A stretch of DNA of 23,524 bases from SKLM01 sp041687115. Lineage in GTDB: Bacteria > Chloroflexota > Anaerolineae > B4-G1. The notes below the pieces were generated by a model, which was not told the origin of the DNA, did not search any database, and saw nothing but the letters and a program-made list of their open reading frames with translations. Where the stretch lies: contig JAWLCP010000040.1 of assembly GCA_041687115.1 (NCBI GenBank), positions 1 to 23,524 of the forward strand, read 5' to 3'. Shown here one piece after another: positions 1 to 7,896 of this stretch. How positions within the stretch are numbered: position 1 is the first letter of the stretch; every line of letters starts with the position of its first letter. The translations under genes and the position numbers were made by a program.

Positions 1-272
1 TTGAGGCAGAGGTGAGGGTTGAGATCGACGCCGAGGATTATGAGATGCTTCTCGTGGAGTGGCTGAGCGAGCTGCTCTATCGGGTTGAGCGAGACGGCGT
101 CGTCTTCAATGACTTCAGCATCCAGGAACTGACCCCGCGCCGGTTGCGAGCCGTCGTCCGCGGAGCGCCCGTGGCCGAGATCCAGACGCATATCAAGGCG
201 GTCACGTTCAGTGAGCTAGACATCAGGAACACCGACGCGGGCATCGAGACCGTCATCGTTTTCGACGTATGA
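1..272 (+). CDS. Archease, C-terminal part (5' end outside window)
   Basis: Archease is the small activator that helps the RNA ligase RtcB form its guanylylated histidine and turn over many times. The frame is open to the left edge (first full codon at base 3), so the gene begins upstream; about 89 residues are visible of a family usually near 140. Visible family features are a region rich in Leu/Trp (LLVEWLSELLY), the segment THIKAVTF, and the C-terminal ending VIVFDV, whose Asp belongs to the metal-binding site of the family. A GTG at 12 could be read as a start, but the homology clearly extends left of it, so it is not the real start. The gene ends 30 bases before the rtcB ATG, the classic partner, so the two are very likely co-transcribed. 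The identification rests on the motif pattern plus the rtcB neighbour. Confidence 0.88.
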   Translation, partial: EAEVRVEIDAEDYEMLLVEWLSELLYRVERDGVVFNDFSIQELTPRRLRAVVRGAPVAEIQTHIKAVTFSELDIRNTDAGIETVIVFDV

Positions 273-291
273 CGCAGACTTCCATCTGTGG

Positions 292-298
292 AAGGAGG
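292..298 (+). promoter_or_regulatory. Ribosome binding site that fixes the rtcB start
   Basis: AAGGAGG lies 4 nt before the ATG at 303. The in-frame GTG at 288 lies upstream of this site and has no such site of its own, so ATG 303 is the better start. Confidence 0.7.
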
Positions 299-302
299 GT
301 CC

Positions 303-1754
303 ATGGCTTCTAAGCGCGACTTTCGGCGTGTAGACGATTTCATCTGGGAGCTGCCACAGAGCTATCGCGACGACATGCGGGTCCCGGTCCGCTTGTTCGC
401 CGATGCCGAGCTGTTTGACGCAGCCTTTGGCGACCGATCCGTCGAGCAGCTCATCAACACGTCTGCCCTGCCCGGGATTGTGGACTACGCCATGGCGCTG
501 CCGGACGTGCATCAGGGATACGGTTTCCCCATCGGTGGCGTAGCTGGCATCGACGCAAGCTCGGGCGTCATATCACCGGGCGGCGTGGGCTACGATATTA
601 ACTGCGGTGTCCGCCTCCTCGCCTCGCATCTGGACGCTGAGGAGGTCGAACCCTACCTCGAGGATCTGATGACCGCCCTCTACCAGTCGTGTCCCGGTGG
701 GCTGGGAGGAGATGGTCGCGTACGGGTCAACAGGAGTGAGCTCGACGGCTTGCTGAGCGAGGGCGCAGCCTGGGCCCTCAAGCAGGGCCTGGCGCGCAAG
801 GCAGACGTCGAACACACGGAGGAGAGTGGCAGTTTTCCCGGGGCCGACCCTGGGCATGTGAGTGAACGCGCCAAGGAGCGTGGCCTCAGCCAGGTCGGAT
901 CTCTCGGCTCTGGCAATCACTTCTTGGAGCTCGATGTCGTCCGGGCAATCTACGCCTCAGATGTCGCCGAGGCGTTTGGCCTTCGAGAGGGCCAGCTCGT
1001 CGTCCAGATCCACTGTGGCTCGCGCGGGTTTGGCCATCAGGTCTGCGACGACTACGTCAAGAGCCTCCAGTCCGCGGTGAAGAAGTACGACATCTACCTT
1101 CCCAACCGCCAGCTCGTCTGCGCACCCATCGACTCCCCGGAGGGACAGGCATACTACGGTGCCATGGCCTGCGCGGTCAACTACGCTTTCGTCAATCGGC
1201 AGGTGCTGGCAATGGGGGCCCGTGAGGCCTTTGAGCGGGTCCTCGCCGGGAAGGTCAGGGACTTCGACCTCCACCAGGTATACGACGTGGCCCACAATAT
1301 CGCCAAGTTCGAGACCCACACTGTCAACGGCAGTCAGAGAAAGCTGTGCGTCCACCGCAAGGGCGCCACCCGCTGCTTCCCACCCGGACACCAGGGCGTC
1401 CCTGCCGCTTACCGCGACGTGGGCCAACCTGTGTTGGTCCCTGGTTCCATGGGAACCGCATCTTACGTCCTCGTGGGGCAGCAGAAGGCCATGGAGCTGA
1501 CCTTTGGCTCCACGTGCCACGGGGCGGGACGCACGATGAGCCGTACCCAGGCGCGAAAAGAGGTATGGGGCCACGACCTGCGCGATGAGCTCGAGGCCGG
1601 TGGCATCCTCATCCGCGCCGGAAGCATGAAAGGTCTCGCCGAGGAGGCTCCCCTCGCCTACAAGGACGTCAGCCGCGTCGTCGAGACCGTGCACGGCCTC
1701 GGCATCGCCCACAAGGTGGCTCGACTGGAGCCCGTCGGGGTCATCAAGGGGTAA
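303..1754 (+). CDS. rtcB: RNA-splicing ligase RtcB
   Basis: RtcB joins RNA 2',3'-cyclic phosphate (or 3'-phosphate) ends to 5'-OH ends using GTP and Mn2+, in RNA repair or tRNA-type splicing in the cytoplasm. The 483-residue protein (counted from ATG 303) has the full family signature: PDVHQGYGFPIGG near 67-79, GYDINCGVR around 97-104 with metal ligands Asp98 and Cys101, GNHFLE with His206, IHCGSRG with His237, HNIAKFE with His331, and HGAGR with His406, the histidine that becomes guanylylated. The C-terminal segment GSMKGLAEEAPLAYKDV is also typical. Length is normal, with no intein. It follows the archease gene by 30 nt, forming the usual activator-ligase pair, and is followed by a strong hairpin at 1785-1831. 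No sign of damage. Confidence 0.97.
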   Translation: MASKRDFRRVDDFIWELPQSYRDDMRVPVRLFADAELFDAAFGDRSVEQLINTSALPGIVDYAMALPDVHQGYGFPIGGVAGIDASSGVISPGGVGYDINCGVRLLASHLDAEEVEPYLEDLMTALYQSCPGGLGGDGRVRVNRSELDGLLSEGAAWALKQGLARKADVEHTEESGSFPGADPGHVSERAKERGLSQVGSLGSGNHFLELDVVRAIYASDVAEAFGLREGQLVVQIHCGSRGFGHQVCDDYVKSLQSAVKKYDIYLPNRQLVCAPIDSPEGQAYYGAMACAVNYAFVNRQVLAMGAREAFERVLAGKVRDFDLHQVYDVAHNIAKFETHTVNGSQRKLCVHRKGATRCFPPGHQGVPAAYRDVGQPVLVPGSMGTASYVLVGQQKAMELTFGSTCHGAGRTMSRTQARKEVWGHDLRDELEAGGILIRAGSMKGLAEEAPLAYKDVSRVVETVHGLGIAHKVARLEPVGVIKG

Positions 1755-1784
1755 CCCTCGTCGGCCCACAGCTGGCTAAGCAGA

Positions 1785-1831
1785 AAGGGGGCCAGCCGCT
1801 CCCAACACCCGTCGGAGCGGCTGGCCCCCTT
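1785..1831. terminator. Hairpin between convergent rtcB and NERD-protein genes
   Basis: A perfect 18-bp GC-rich inverted repeat (1785-1802 with 1814-1831, 11-nt loop) sits 30 nt after the rtcB stop and 37 nt beyond the stop of the converging minus-strand gene. Neither side has a real U-tract: the plus side continues CTCAACTC and the minus side TCTGCTT. It is probably a shared bidirectional terminator or a 3'-end stabilising hairpin rather than a textbook intrinsic terminator. Confidence 0.65.
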
Positions 1832-1868
1832 CTCAACTCAGTATCGCACGCTCGGCGGCCCGTGCCCT

Positions 1869-2591
1869 TTACACCTCCTCTGACGCTCCCTCCGCGGTCA
1901 CGCCCAGCGCTGCCCTCAGCTCCTCCTGCACCGCCTCTGGCAGCGGCTTCAACTCCCCCGACCCGCGCAGCCAGTCCTTCACTTTCTTTCGATAGAAGAC
2001 CGGCACGGGTGCCTCCTCTGCCTCCACCTGAACGTCCTCATTCACGAAGACCACGGCTCCCCGTACGGGCACTTCCTTCCCCCGGTCCATCTCCTCGCCC
2101 AGATACCGCTCCAGCTTGGCCACTTCTTCCTGCACGTCCAGGTCGGGGCTCCCCAGCGCATCCTGCCCCACCAGCTGCCGGAAGAGCTTTCCCCGCTCTT
2201 TGTGCGTCCAGCGGCGCTTCTCCTCGTTCTCGTACCTCACCTCCCCGCCCTGCGTCTTCACCACGAAGCACGTACACCCGCCGGGCTCCAGGAGGACGTG
2301 GTCGGCAGGCAGAAGGTACTCGATAAGCGTATGGCGGTAATCCAGGCCCTTGAGCACCTCCGCCAACGCCTTGTGATGCGCCAGAGGACCGGCATACCGA
2401 TCGGCGAAATAACCACCCACCACCGACAGGATGAAGCCAAGCATCATACTCACCACCAGAGCCAACATCCATGTCGGCCTCACAAACGAGATTACCAGTC
2501 CGATGAGCAGGACCGCAAGCCCGGCCAGCGTGGCATACCGTCCCACCGAGCTGAGCAACTTGATGCGACGTTCGTCCCGAATGATCCGCAT
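1869..2591 (-). CDS. Membrane-anchored NERD-like (nuclease-related domain) protein
   Basis: A 240-residue protein with two N-terminal membrane segments (about 19-37 and 42-62) and a soluble region that looks like a NERD domain: a conserved-looking LLPADHVLLEP (93-103), then CTCFVVKTQGGEVRYEN (106-122) and a Trp-containing turn at about 128. NERD domains belong to the restriction-endonuclease-like fold and usually carry (E/D)xK in the second strand; here the corresponding residues read V-V-K (110-112), so the acidic residue appears to be missing and the domain may not cut DNA. The C-terminal third is highly charged. It starts 2 nt after the fabF stop and so is probably the last gene of a plsX-fabF transcript. 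The cellular role is unknown. The domain call is from pattern only. Confidence 0.6.
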   Translation of the reverse strand: MRIIRDERRIKLLSSVGRYATLAGLAVLLIGLVISFVRPTWMLALVVSMMLGFILSVVGGYFADRYAGPLAHHKALAEVLKGLDYRHTLIEYLLPADHVLLEPGGCTCFVVKTQGGEVRYENEEKRRWTHKERGKLFRQLVGQDALGSPDLDVQEEVAKLERYLGEEMDRGKEVPVRGAVVFVNEDVQVEAEEAPVPVFYRKKVKDWLRGSGELKPLPEAVQEELRAALGVTAEGASEEV

Positions 2592-2593
2592 CT

Positions 2594-3841
2594 CTACTCC
2601 TCGTAACGCCCTAAGACCAGACAGGCGTTCTGGCCTCCCAACCCGAACGAGTTCGAGAGCACAATCCGCACGTCTGCCCCCCGAGCGCCATCGGGCACGT
2701 AGTCGAGATCACACTCAGGATCGGGATTCTCCAGGTTCGCCGTGGGATGAATCATCCCATCCTCGATCGTCCGAACACACACCCCTGCCTCGATCGCCCC
2801 TGCTCCGCCCATGGCGTGGCCAACCATCGATTTCGTCGAGCTGATCGGGATGTCGTAGGCCAGGTGTTCGAACACACGCTTGATGGCCAGCGTCTCGATC
2901 GGATCGCTGACCGGGGTCGCGCTCCCATGGGCGTTGATGTAGTCGACCTCACACGGCTTGACACCCGCGTCCTCCAGGGCCCAGTCCATCGCTCGGCTCG
3001 CACCTGCCCCTTCAGGGTCGGGCTGCGCCACGTGGAAAGCATCGGAGGATGAGCTGTGCCCCAGCACCTCGGCGCGGATCCTCGCCCCGCGCGCCTTCGC
3101 ATGGTCGAGACCCTCCAGCACGAACACACCCGCTCCTTCGCTCAGCACGAAACCGTCCCGCTCCGCATCGAAGGGGCGGCTGGCTCGGCCCGGCTCATCG
3201 TTCCGCTCCGACAGAGCGCGCATCGCACAGAAGCCCACCAGCAGCGTGAAATGGATCATGGCATCGACCCCACCGCAGATCACCACGTCCGCAGCCCCTC
3301 GCCGGAGGGTCTCTGTCGCCTCACCGAGCGCCTGCGTCCCCGTCGCGCATGCAGATACCACCGTGCTGATCGGCCCCTTCGCACCCGACCAGTAACTGAC
3401 GTGATGGGACGGCATGTTCAGCAGCATAGAGATCGGCAGAAACGGGTTCACTCGCCGCAGACCACTCTCGCGGAAGATGTCGACGCCCTCGATGGCGCGC
3501 TCGTATCCCCCGACTCCGCTCCCAATTAGCGTCCCCACCCGCTCCGCATCGTCCACCGGCACACCCAGCCCGGCGTCTGCCACCGCCTCTTGTGCCGTCG
3601 CCACGGCAACTTTCGAGCACCGCGCCATTCGACGTGCCTCTTTGTACTCGATATACTCTGTCGCGTCGAAACCCTTCAACTCCCCCGCGATCCGCACCGG
3701 CAGCTCGGACGCGTCAAACTGAGTGATGTGACCGATTCCCGATTCCCCCGCCAGGAGTCGCCGCCACGTCTCCTCCATCGTCAGCCCAAGCGGCGTCATC
3801 GCACCGATGCCGGTGACGACAACCCGTCTCTTCCCCTTCAT
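2594..3841 (-). CDS. fabF: Beta-ketoacyl-ACP synthase II (FabF/KAS II type)
   Basis: A condensing enzyme of type II fatty acid synthesis that elongates acyl-ACP with malonyl-ACP in the cytoplasm. The 415-residue length is normal. The thiolase-fold catalytic triad is complete: Cys165 in SACATG, His305 in NAHGSATP and His342 in KSMVGHAMGGAG, with Lys337 just before it. Two motifs deviate slightly from the usual forms: NAHGSAT for NAHGTST, and SFGLGGQNA for SFGFGGTNA near 398-406. These may mark a paralogue with its own chain-length preference. It lies 67 nt downstream of plsX on the same strand; fabD, fabG and acpP, often found between these two genes in other bacteria, are absent here. ATG 3841 has no strong ribosome binding site. 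Confidence 0.93.
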   Translation of the reverse strand: MKGKRRVVVTGIGAMTPLGLTMEETWRRLLAGESGIGHITQFDASELPVRIAGELKGFDATEYIEYKEARRMARCSKVAVATAQEAVADAGLGVPVDDAERVGTLIGSGVGGYERAIEGVDIFRESGLRRVNPFLPISMLLNMPSHHVSYWSGAKGPISTVVSACATGTQALGEATETLRRGAADVVICGGVDAMIHFTLLVGFCAMRALSERNDEPGRASRPFDAERDGFVLSEGAGVFVLEGLDHAKARGARIRAEVLGHSSSSDAFHVAQPDPEGAGASRAMDWALEDAGVKPCEVDYINAHGSATPVSDPIETLAIKRVFEHLAYDIPISSTKSMVGHAMGGAGAIEAGVCVRTIEDGMIHPTANLENPDPECDLDYVPDGARGADVRIVLSNSFGLGGQNACLVLGRYEE

Positions 3842-3908
3842 GAGCCGCCGTCTTCCACCATCACAAATCCCCCTCCCCCGTCACCCTCTTCAGCCCGTGT
3901 GACGAGCC

Positions 3909-4898
3909 CTACGATAGCCCGCCGCGGATGGCCTCTACCACCCCACCCATGACCGCCTGCCGAGCCTGACCGATCGCGTTCTTGATCGCCCGTGCGTTTG
4001 ACCGTCCGTGGGCCACAATGACCACTCCGTTGACGCCCAGCAGCGGACCTCCGCCCACCTCAAAAGGATCCACTCGCCTCGCCACTCGTCTGAAAGCGGG
4101 CTTCGCCAGCAGGCCACCCATCGCCGTCACCCAGGACGCCCCGATCTCCTCTCGGATGAGACCAGTCAGCATGCTCGCTGTCGCCTCAATCGTCTTGATG
4201 AAGATATTCCCTGTGAACCCGTCGTGAACCACCACGTCGGCCTCACACGCCAACGCCTCCTTCGCCTCCACGTTCCCCACGAACCGCACGCCAGACTCCT
4301 CCAGCAGCCCGGTCGCCTCTTTCACCAGCTCATTCCCTTTCCCGCGCTCCTCCCCATTGGACAGGAGAGCCACGCGGGGCTGCGACCGCCCCAGCACGGC
4401 ACGAGCGTACACCGTGCCCATCAGTGCAAACTGCACCAGATACTCCGGCTTGCAGTCAGCGTTCGCTCCGATGTCGAGCGTGACGAACCGCCCGGCCGGC
4501 AAGGGCAAGATCGCAGCCAGCGCCGGCCGCTTCACACCCCGGATCCGCTTCAGCGTGTACAACGTCGCGACCGCCAGTACCCCACCCGTATTCCCGGCCG
4601 ACACGTACGCATCCGCTTCGCCATCCCCTACCAGCCCCATCCCCACGTGCATCGACGACTGCCGCCTCTCCCGGGCCGCCCACGCCGGCTCGTCGTCCAT
4701 CTCGATCACGTCAGGAGCGTGGATGATCTCAAGGCCCAGTCCCGCTGTATCCAGATCCGCCAGCTCCTCCTCAATCGCGTCCGCCCGCCCCACCAGCACG
4801 ATCTGATCGTCCGACCACGTCTTCGCTGCCGACACCGCGCCCGCCACGTCAGGGACGGGATACTCGTCTGAACCCATCGCATCCACCACGATCCTCAT
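3909..4898 (-). CDS. plsX: Phosphate acyltransferase PlsX
   Basis: PlsX converts acyl-ACP to acyl-phosphate, the acyl donor for PlsY in phosphatidic acid synthesis, at the inner face of the membrane. Family signatures are present along the whole length: N-terminal IVVDAMGSDEYP, SAGNTGG, LDIGANADCKPEYLVQFA, LLSNGEERGKGN, DVVVHDGFTGNI, and the C-terminal LLGVNGVVIVAHGRSN. I place the start at ATG 4898 (329 aa), because AGGAGG at 4907-4912 is 8 nt from it. A GTG at 4904 would lie only 2 nt from that site. It is the first gene of the plsX-fabF-NERD transcript; rpmF, its common upstream neighbour in other phyla, is replaced here by a divergent tRNA gene. Confidence 0.95.
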   Translation of the reverse strand: MRIVVDAMGSDEYPVPDVAGAVSAAKTWSDDQIVLVGRADAIEEELADLDTAGLGLEIIHAPDVIEMDDEPAWAARERRQSSMHVGMGLVGDGEADAYVSAGNTGGVLAVATLYTLKRIRGVKRPALAAILPLPAGRFVTLDIGANADCKPEYLVQFALMGTVYARAVLGRSQPRVALLSNGEERGKGNELVKEATGLLEESGVRFVGNVEAKEALACEADVVVHDGFTGNIFIKTIEATASMLTGLIREEIGASWVTAMGGLLAKPAFRRVARRVDPFEVGGGPLLGVNGVVIVAHGRSNARAIKNAIGQARQAVMGGVVEAIRGGLS

Positions 4899-4906
4899 TC
4901 GCACCC

Positions 4907-4912
4907 CCTCCT
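4907..4912 (-). promoter_or_regulatory. Ribosome binding site that fixes the plsX start
   Basis: On the minus strand this reads AGGAGG, 8 nt before ATG 4898 and only 2 nt before the upstream in-frame GTG at 4904. The spacing favours ATG 4898. Confidence 0.7.
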
Positions 4913-4968
4913 AGCGCTCTTCCGCCTGCTCAACCACGCCGTCCCTGCCGACCTTCTCAGCCCATGAG

Positions 4969-4996
4969 TTGACAAACCACCACCGCCGGGTATAAT
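4969..4996 (+). promoter_or_regulatory. Sigma70-type promoter of tRNA-Leu
   Basis: TTGACA (4969-4974) and TATAAT (4991-4996) are both perfect consensus boxes, separated by 16 nt. Transcription would begin near 5003, only about 5 nt before the tRNA. This is a strong promoter, as expected for a stable RNA gene. Confidence 0.88.
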
Positions 4997-5007
4997 TCCG
5001 TCGCAAT

Positions 5008-5090
5008 GCCCCGGTGGCGGAATAGGCATACGCGGCAGGTTGAGGGCCTGTGCCCGCAAGGGCGTGGAGGTTCGACTCCTCTCCGGGGCA
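5008..5090 (+). tRNA. tRNA-Leu, anticodon GAG
   Basis: An 83-nt class II tRNA. The acceptor stem GCCCCGG (5008-5014) pairs with CCGGGGC (5083-5089), with discriminator base A5090. The anticodon stem GCAGG/CCTGT encloses loop TTGAGGG, giving anticodon GAG (5042-5044), which reads CUC and CUU leucine codons. The variable arm is long, as in leucine tRNAs: GCCC-GCAA-GGGC with a GNRA-type loop. The T arm is GGAGG-TTCGACT-CCTCT. The 3' CCA is not encoded. CUC is abundant in the genes of this window, so this should be a heavily used tRNA. The gene stands alone on the plus strand between two minus-strand operons; I see no clear terminator before 5150. Confidence 0.97.
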
Positions 5091-5149
5091 TCTCTCCACT
5101 TCAGTGAACTCCTCTTGACGCTAGCCCACGCAGCGCCGGACGCTGACCC

Positions 5150-6616
5150 CTAGGCTTGCCGTCTGTCCTCCAGGTCCGGACGCTTCCGCGGCCTGAAAAG
5201 CAGCCGAATCGGCGTCCCAGGGAATTCGTAGACCTCTCTCAACCGGTTCTCCAGGTACCGCTCGTAGCTGAAGTGTACCAGGCGCGTGTCATTGACGTGG
5301 AACACAAACGTGGGTGGATCCACCTCGGGCTGGCTCGCGTAGTAGATCTTCAGCCGCCGCCCTCGTCTGCTGGGCGGAGCGTGGCGGGCGACCGCATCCT
5401 GGACGATCCGATTCAGCTCGCCCGTAGGAATGCGATGAGACCGAGCTTTCCATACGTCAAGCGCCGTGGGCAGCACCCGATCCACCCCCTTGCCGGTGAG
5501 CGCGGAGATGAACAGCACGGGTACGTAGTCCAGGAACTGCAGCGCCTCGCGAACCCATCCCGTGTACTCCCTCACCGTATCGGCATCCTTCTCTACCAGA
5601 TCCCACTTGTTGATCAACACCACCACACTGGCCCATTCTTCCAGGATGGCTCCTGCGATGTGCGTGTCCTGAGCCCTCACCCCTTCCCAGCCATCGATCA
5701 CCAGTAGCGCCACGTCCGCCCGCCGGAGCGCCCGCAGCGCCCTCAATACACTGTAGTACTCCACGCCCCGGGCCACCTTCCCACGACGCCGGATGCCCGC
5801 GGTGTCCACCAGCGTGATCGGGGTCCCCTCCCATTCCAGAAACGTGTCCACCGCGTCCCGTGTCGTCCCCGGTACCGGGCTGACGATCACCCGCTCCTCC
5901 CCGAGCAACGTGTTCAGCAGCGACGACTTGCCGACGTTTGGTCGCCCCACAATCGCCAGCTCCACCCGGTCTTCGTCGCCTTCAGCTGCAGGGGGCACCC
6001 ATTCCCCGTCCGGCCTTCTCTCCCTCAGCACCTCGACGACCTCATCCAGAAGGTCTGCAACCCCCTGACCATGGAGCGCGGATATCGGGTGAACCTCCCC
6101 CAATCCCAGCGAGTAGAACTCCAGCGCTTCGTGCCGCAGACGCTTGTTGTCCGCCTTGTTTGCGGACAGGAACACCGGACATTCCGCTTTCCGCAGCACG
6201 TCCGCGACCTCCTCGTCCGCGGCCGTCAGCCCGCTGATCGCGTCCGTCACAAAGATGACCGCGTCTGCCTCCTGCAGGGCCACCTCCGCCTGAGCGCGCA
6301 TCAGGCGAATGTAGGGAGCCGAGTCCTGCGCCAGAACTCGCTCAGGCCCCGGCCGGCGCCCGGCGGCAACCGTGTCCGGCAAGAGCTCCAGACCTCCAGT
6401 ATCCACGACCGTGAACGGAAGCCCGTTCCATTCAGCATCCGCGTACAGCCGGTCCCGCGTCGTGCCTGGATCCTCGTGTACCACCGCTAACCTTCGCCCC
6501 ACGATCCGGTTAAACAGCGTCGATTTCCCCACGTTTGGCCGTCCCACCAACGCCACCATCGGGGGATTCGAGGCACCCGCAGCAGAGCCGTTCGCATCCT
6601 CCACAGAATGCATCAT
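5150..6616 (-). CDS. der: Ribosome-associated GTPase Der (EngA)
   Basis: Der is an essential double-GTPase that assists assembly of the 50S ribosomal subunit. Both G domains are intact: first GRPNVGKS at 25-32, DTGG at 72-75, NKAD at 153-156; second GRPNVGKS at 224-231, DTAG at 271-274, NKWD at 336-339. A C-terminal KH-like domain follows (about 385-475) with a basic tail. At 488 residues it is longer than many Der proteins; the extra length is an N-terminal tail of about 20 residues and an insertion after the first DTGG (about 78-102). Two tandem ATGs (6616 and 6613) overlap the cdaR stop (TGA at 6613-6615), so translation is coupled to cdaR. Confidence 0.96.
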   Translation of the reverse strand: MMHSVEDANGSAAGASNPPMVALVGRPNVGKSTLFNRIVGRRLAVVHEDPGTTRDRLYADAEWNGLPFTVVDTGGLELLPDTVAAGRRPGPERVLAQDSAPYIRLMRAQAEVALQEADAVIFVTDAISGLTAADEEVADVLRKAECPVFLSANKADNKRLRHEALEFYSLGLGEVHPISALHGQGVADLLDEVVEVLRERRPDGEWVPPAAEGDEDRVELAIVGRPNVGKSSLLNTLLGEERVIVSPVPGTTRDAVDTFLEWEGTPITLVDTAGIRRRGKVARGVEYYSVLRALRALRRADVALLVIDGWEGVRAQDTHIAGAILEEWASVVVLINKWDLVEKDADTVREYTGWVREALQFLDYVPVLFISALTGKGVDRVLPTALDVWKARSHRIPTGELNRIVQDAVARHAPPSRRGRRLKIYYASQPEVDPPTFVFHVNDTRLVHFSYERYLENRLREVYEFPGTPIRLLFRPRKRPDLEDRRQA

Positions 6617-7896
6617 GATTCGAATGTCTGCCCGCTGCTCGTGGTCGATCCCGATGGCTCCGGTGTCGGCGTCACTTCGGTGGCCTCCGCTATTCTCACC
6701 TGCACCGTCGTCGGGATCACGCCCTGCGGCTCGATCGCGTCCGGGACCACCACCTCCGGCTCGATCTGATGCGTCCCCACCTGGAGTTCAAACAGGTCGA
6801 GAATCACGCGCACGTCGTTGGAGGTCAGCGCCTCCAACTTGGGCAGCGGCCCGCTCAAGATCACCTGCACCGTGTCAGGGGAGACAGTGGCCGTGTAGCC
6901 GGGCTCTAGTCCTTGGATCTCCGGCGTGCTCGTGATCGTCAGGCTGCTCTGGATGGCGTCGATGAACACGTGCACCTCCACCTGCTCGCCCGGCACCAGG
7001 CTCACCGACGCAGGCATACTGAGACCCGGCCTCACAACCACGTCCTCGTCCGCTCCTTCCACCACCACCGGCTTCGTCTCGATAAACCCTTGCTCCAGCG
7101 CCTCCAGATCGTCCGGGTTCCCAAACACCGTCACCGTCGGCGGATTGATGGCAATGTCCGTGATCCGATACCCGGAGGCAACTTCCCCCGTAAGGACCGC
7201 CCTCACTGCCAGCGTGGCGTGATAACCCGAGGGTTCAATAGGGACGCGAACGTCCACCCTCTCCGGCGTCAAGGCGACGTGCGGCACCGAGTTCCCCTGC
7301 TCGTCCCTCGGCTGCACCGTCAGCGCCTCCTCGACGTCCGCCTCCGCGCCCTGGATCGAAAGCGACCCATACACGTCCACCACCTGCGTCACATAACTTC
7401 TGGGTCCCGTGACCGTGACCTCGCGCGGTTCCACCGTCTGCGTGCGCACCACATAACCGACCGCCGGTCGCCCTTCCGTATCGATACGTACACGCACCAC
7501 CTCACTCGCCTTCGCATCCAGCTCGATGGTCACCATCTGCGGGTCAACTTCAATGATCCTCGACGGCTCCTTACCCAGGTCGACCTCGACCTGGACCTCG
7601 TGCGTGCCTGCGCCCAGGCCACTGACGTCGGCTACCGCAGCGAAGTCCTCCACCCTCAGCGAATCCCACACCGACTGCGTCGTGCGGACGGTCACGTGGA
7701 CCCGCTCCTCGAACGTCCCCACGACCACCAGATCCTCCGGCAGCCCCGCAACCTGGACGGGCACAGACTGAGCGTACCGCCTCTGCAACGTTGGATTCGC
7801 TTGTTCCACAGCCACAAACCAGGCCAGCACGGCCAGGATTAGAGCCATCACCATGAGTGGGAGATTGGATATCAGCCAGCGCGCGCCCTGTTTCAC
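6613..7896 (-). CDS. cdaR: YbbR-domain protein CdaR, regulator of diadenylate cyclase
   Basis: CdaR proteins are membrane-anchored, with an extracytoplasmic array of YbbR domains, and modulate the c-di-AMP synthase CdaA. After a short basic N-terminus there is one membrane segment (LPLMVMALILAVLAWFVAV), then several YbbR repeats recognisable from recurring patterns such as VTVTGPRSYV, VTVFGNPDDLEAL and VQVILSGPLPKLEAL, and a Ser/Thr-rich tail. I choose GTG 7896 as the start (427 aa): it overlaps the cdaA stop by 4 nt (GTGA) and has GGGGGAG at 7901-7907 in front. A start at 7944 would add 16 residues lying inside cdaA. The gene order cdaA-cdaR is the standard one, and der overlaps its 3' end. 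Confidence 0.92.
   Translation of the reverse strand: MKQGARWLISNLPLMVMALILAVLAWFVAVEQANPTLQRRYAQSVPVQVAGLPEDLVVVGTFEERVHVTVRTTQSVWDSLRVEDFAAVADVSGLGAGTHEVQVEVDLGKEPSRIIEVDPQMVTIELDAKASEVVRVRIDTEGRPAVGYVVRTQTVEPREVTVTGPRSYVTQVVDVYGSLSIQGAEADVEEALTVQPRDEQGNSVPHVALTPERVDVRVPIEPSGYHATLAVRAVLTGEVASGYRITDIAINPPTVTVFGNPDDLEALEQGFIETKPVVVEGADEDVVVRPGLSMPASVSLVPGEQVEVHVFIDAIQSSLTITSTPEIQGLEPGYTATVSPDTVQVILSGPLPKLEALTSNDVRVILDLFELQVGTHQIEPEVVVPDAIEPQGVIPTTVQVRIAEATEVTPTPEPSGSTTSSGQTFES

Noticed and set aside
4911..5099. 62-codon minus-strand open frame after plsX
   Set aside because: It runs antisense through the whole tRNA-Leu gene and its promoter; codons mirror the tRNA sequence, so it is not a gene.
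5131..5145. Small hairpin CAGCG-CCGGA-CGCTG after the tRNA
   Set aside because: Only a 5-bp stem and no U-tract; too weak to call a terminator for either the tRNA or der.
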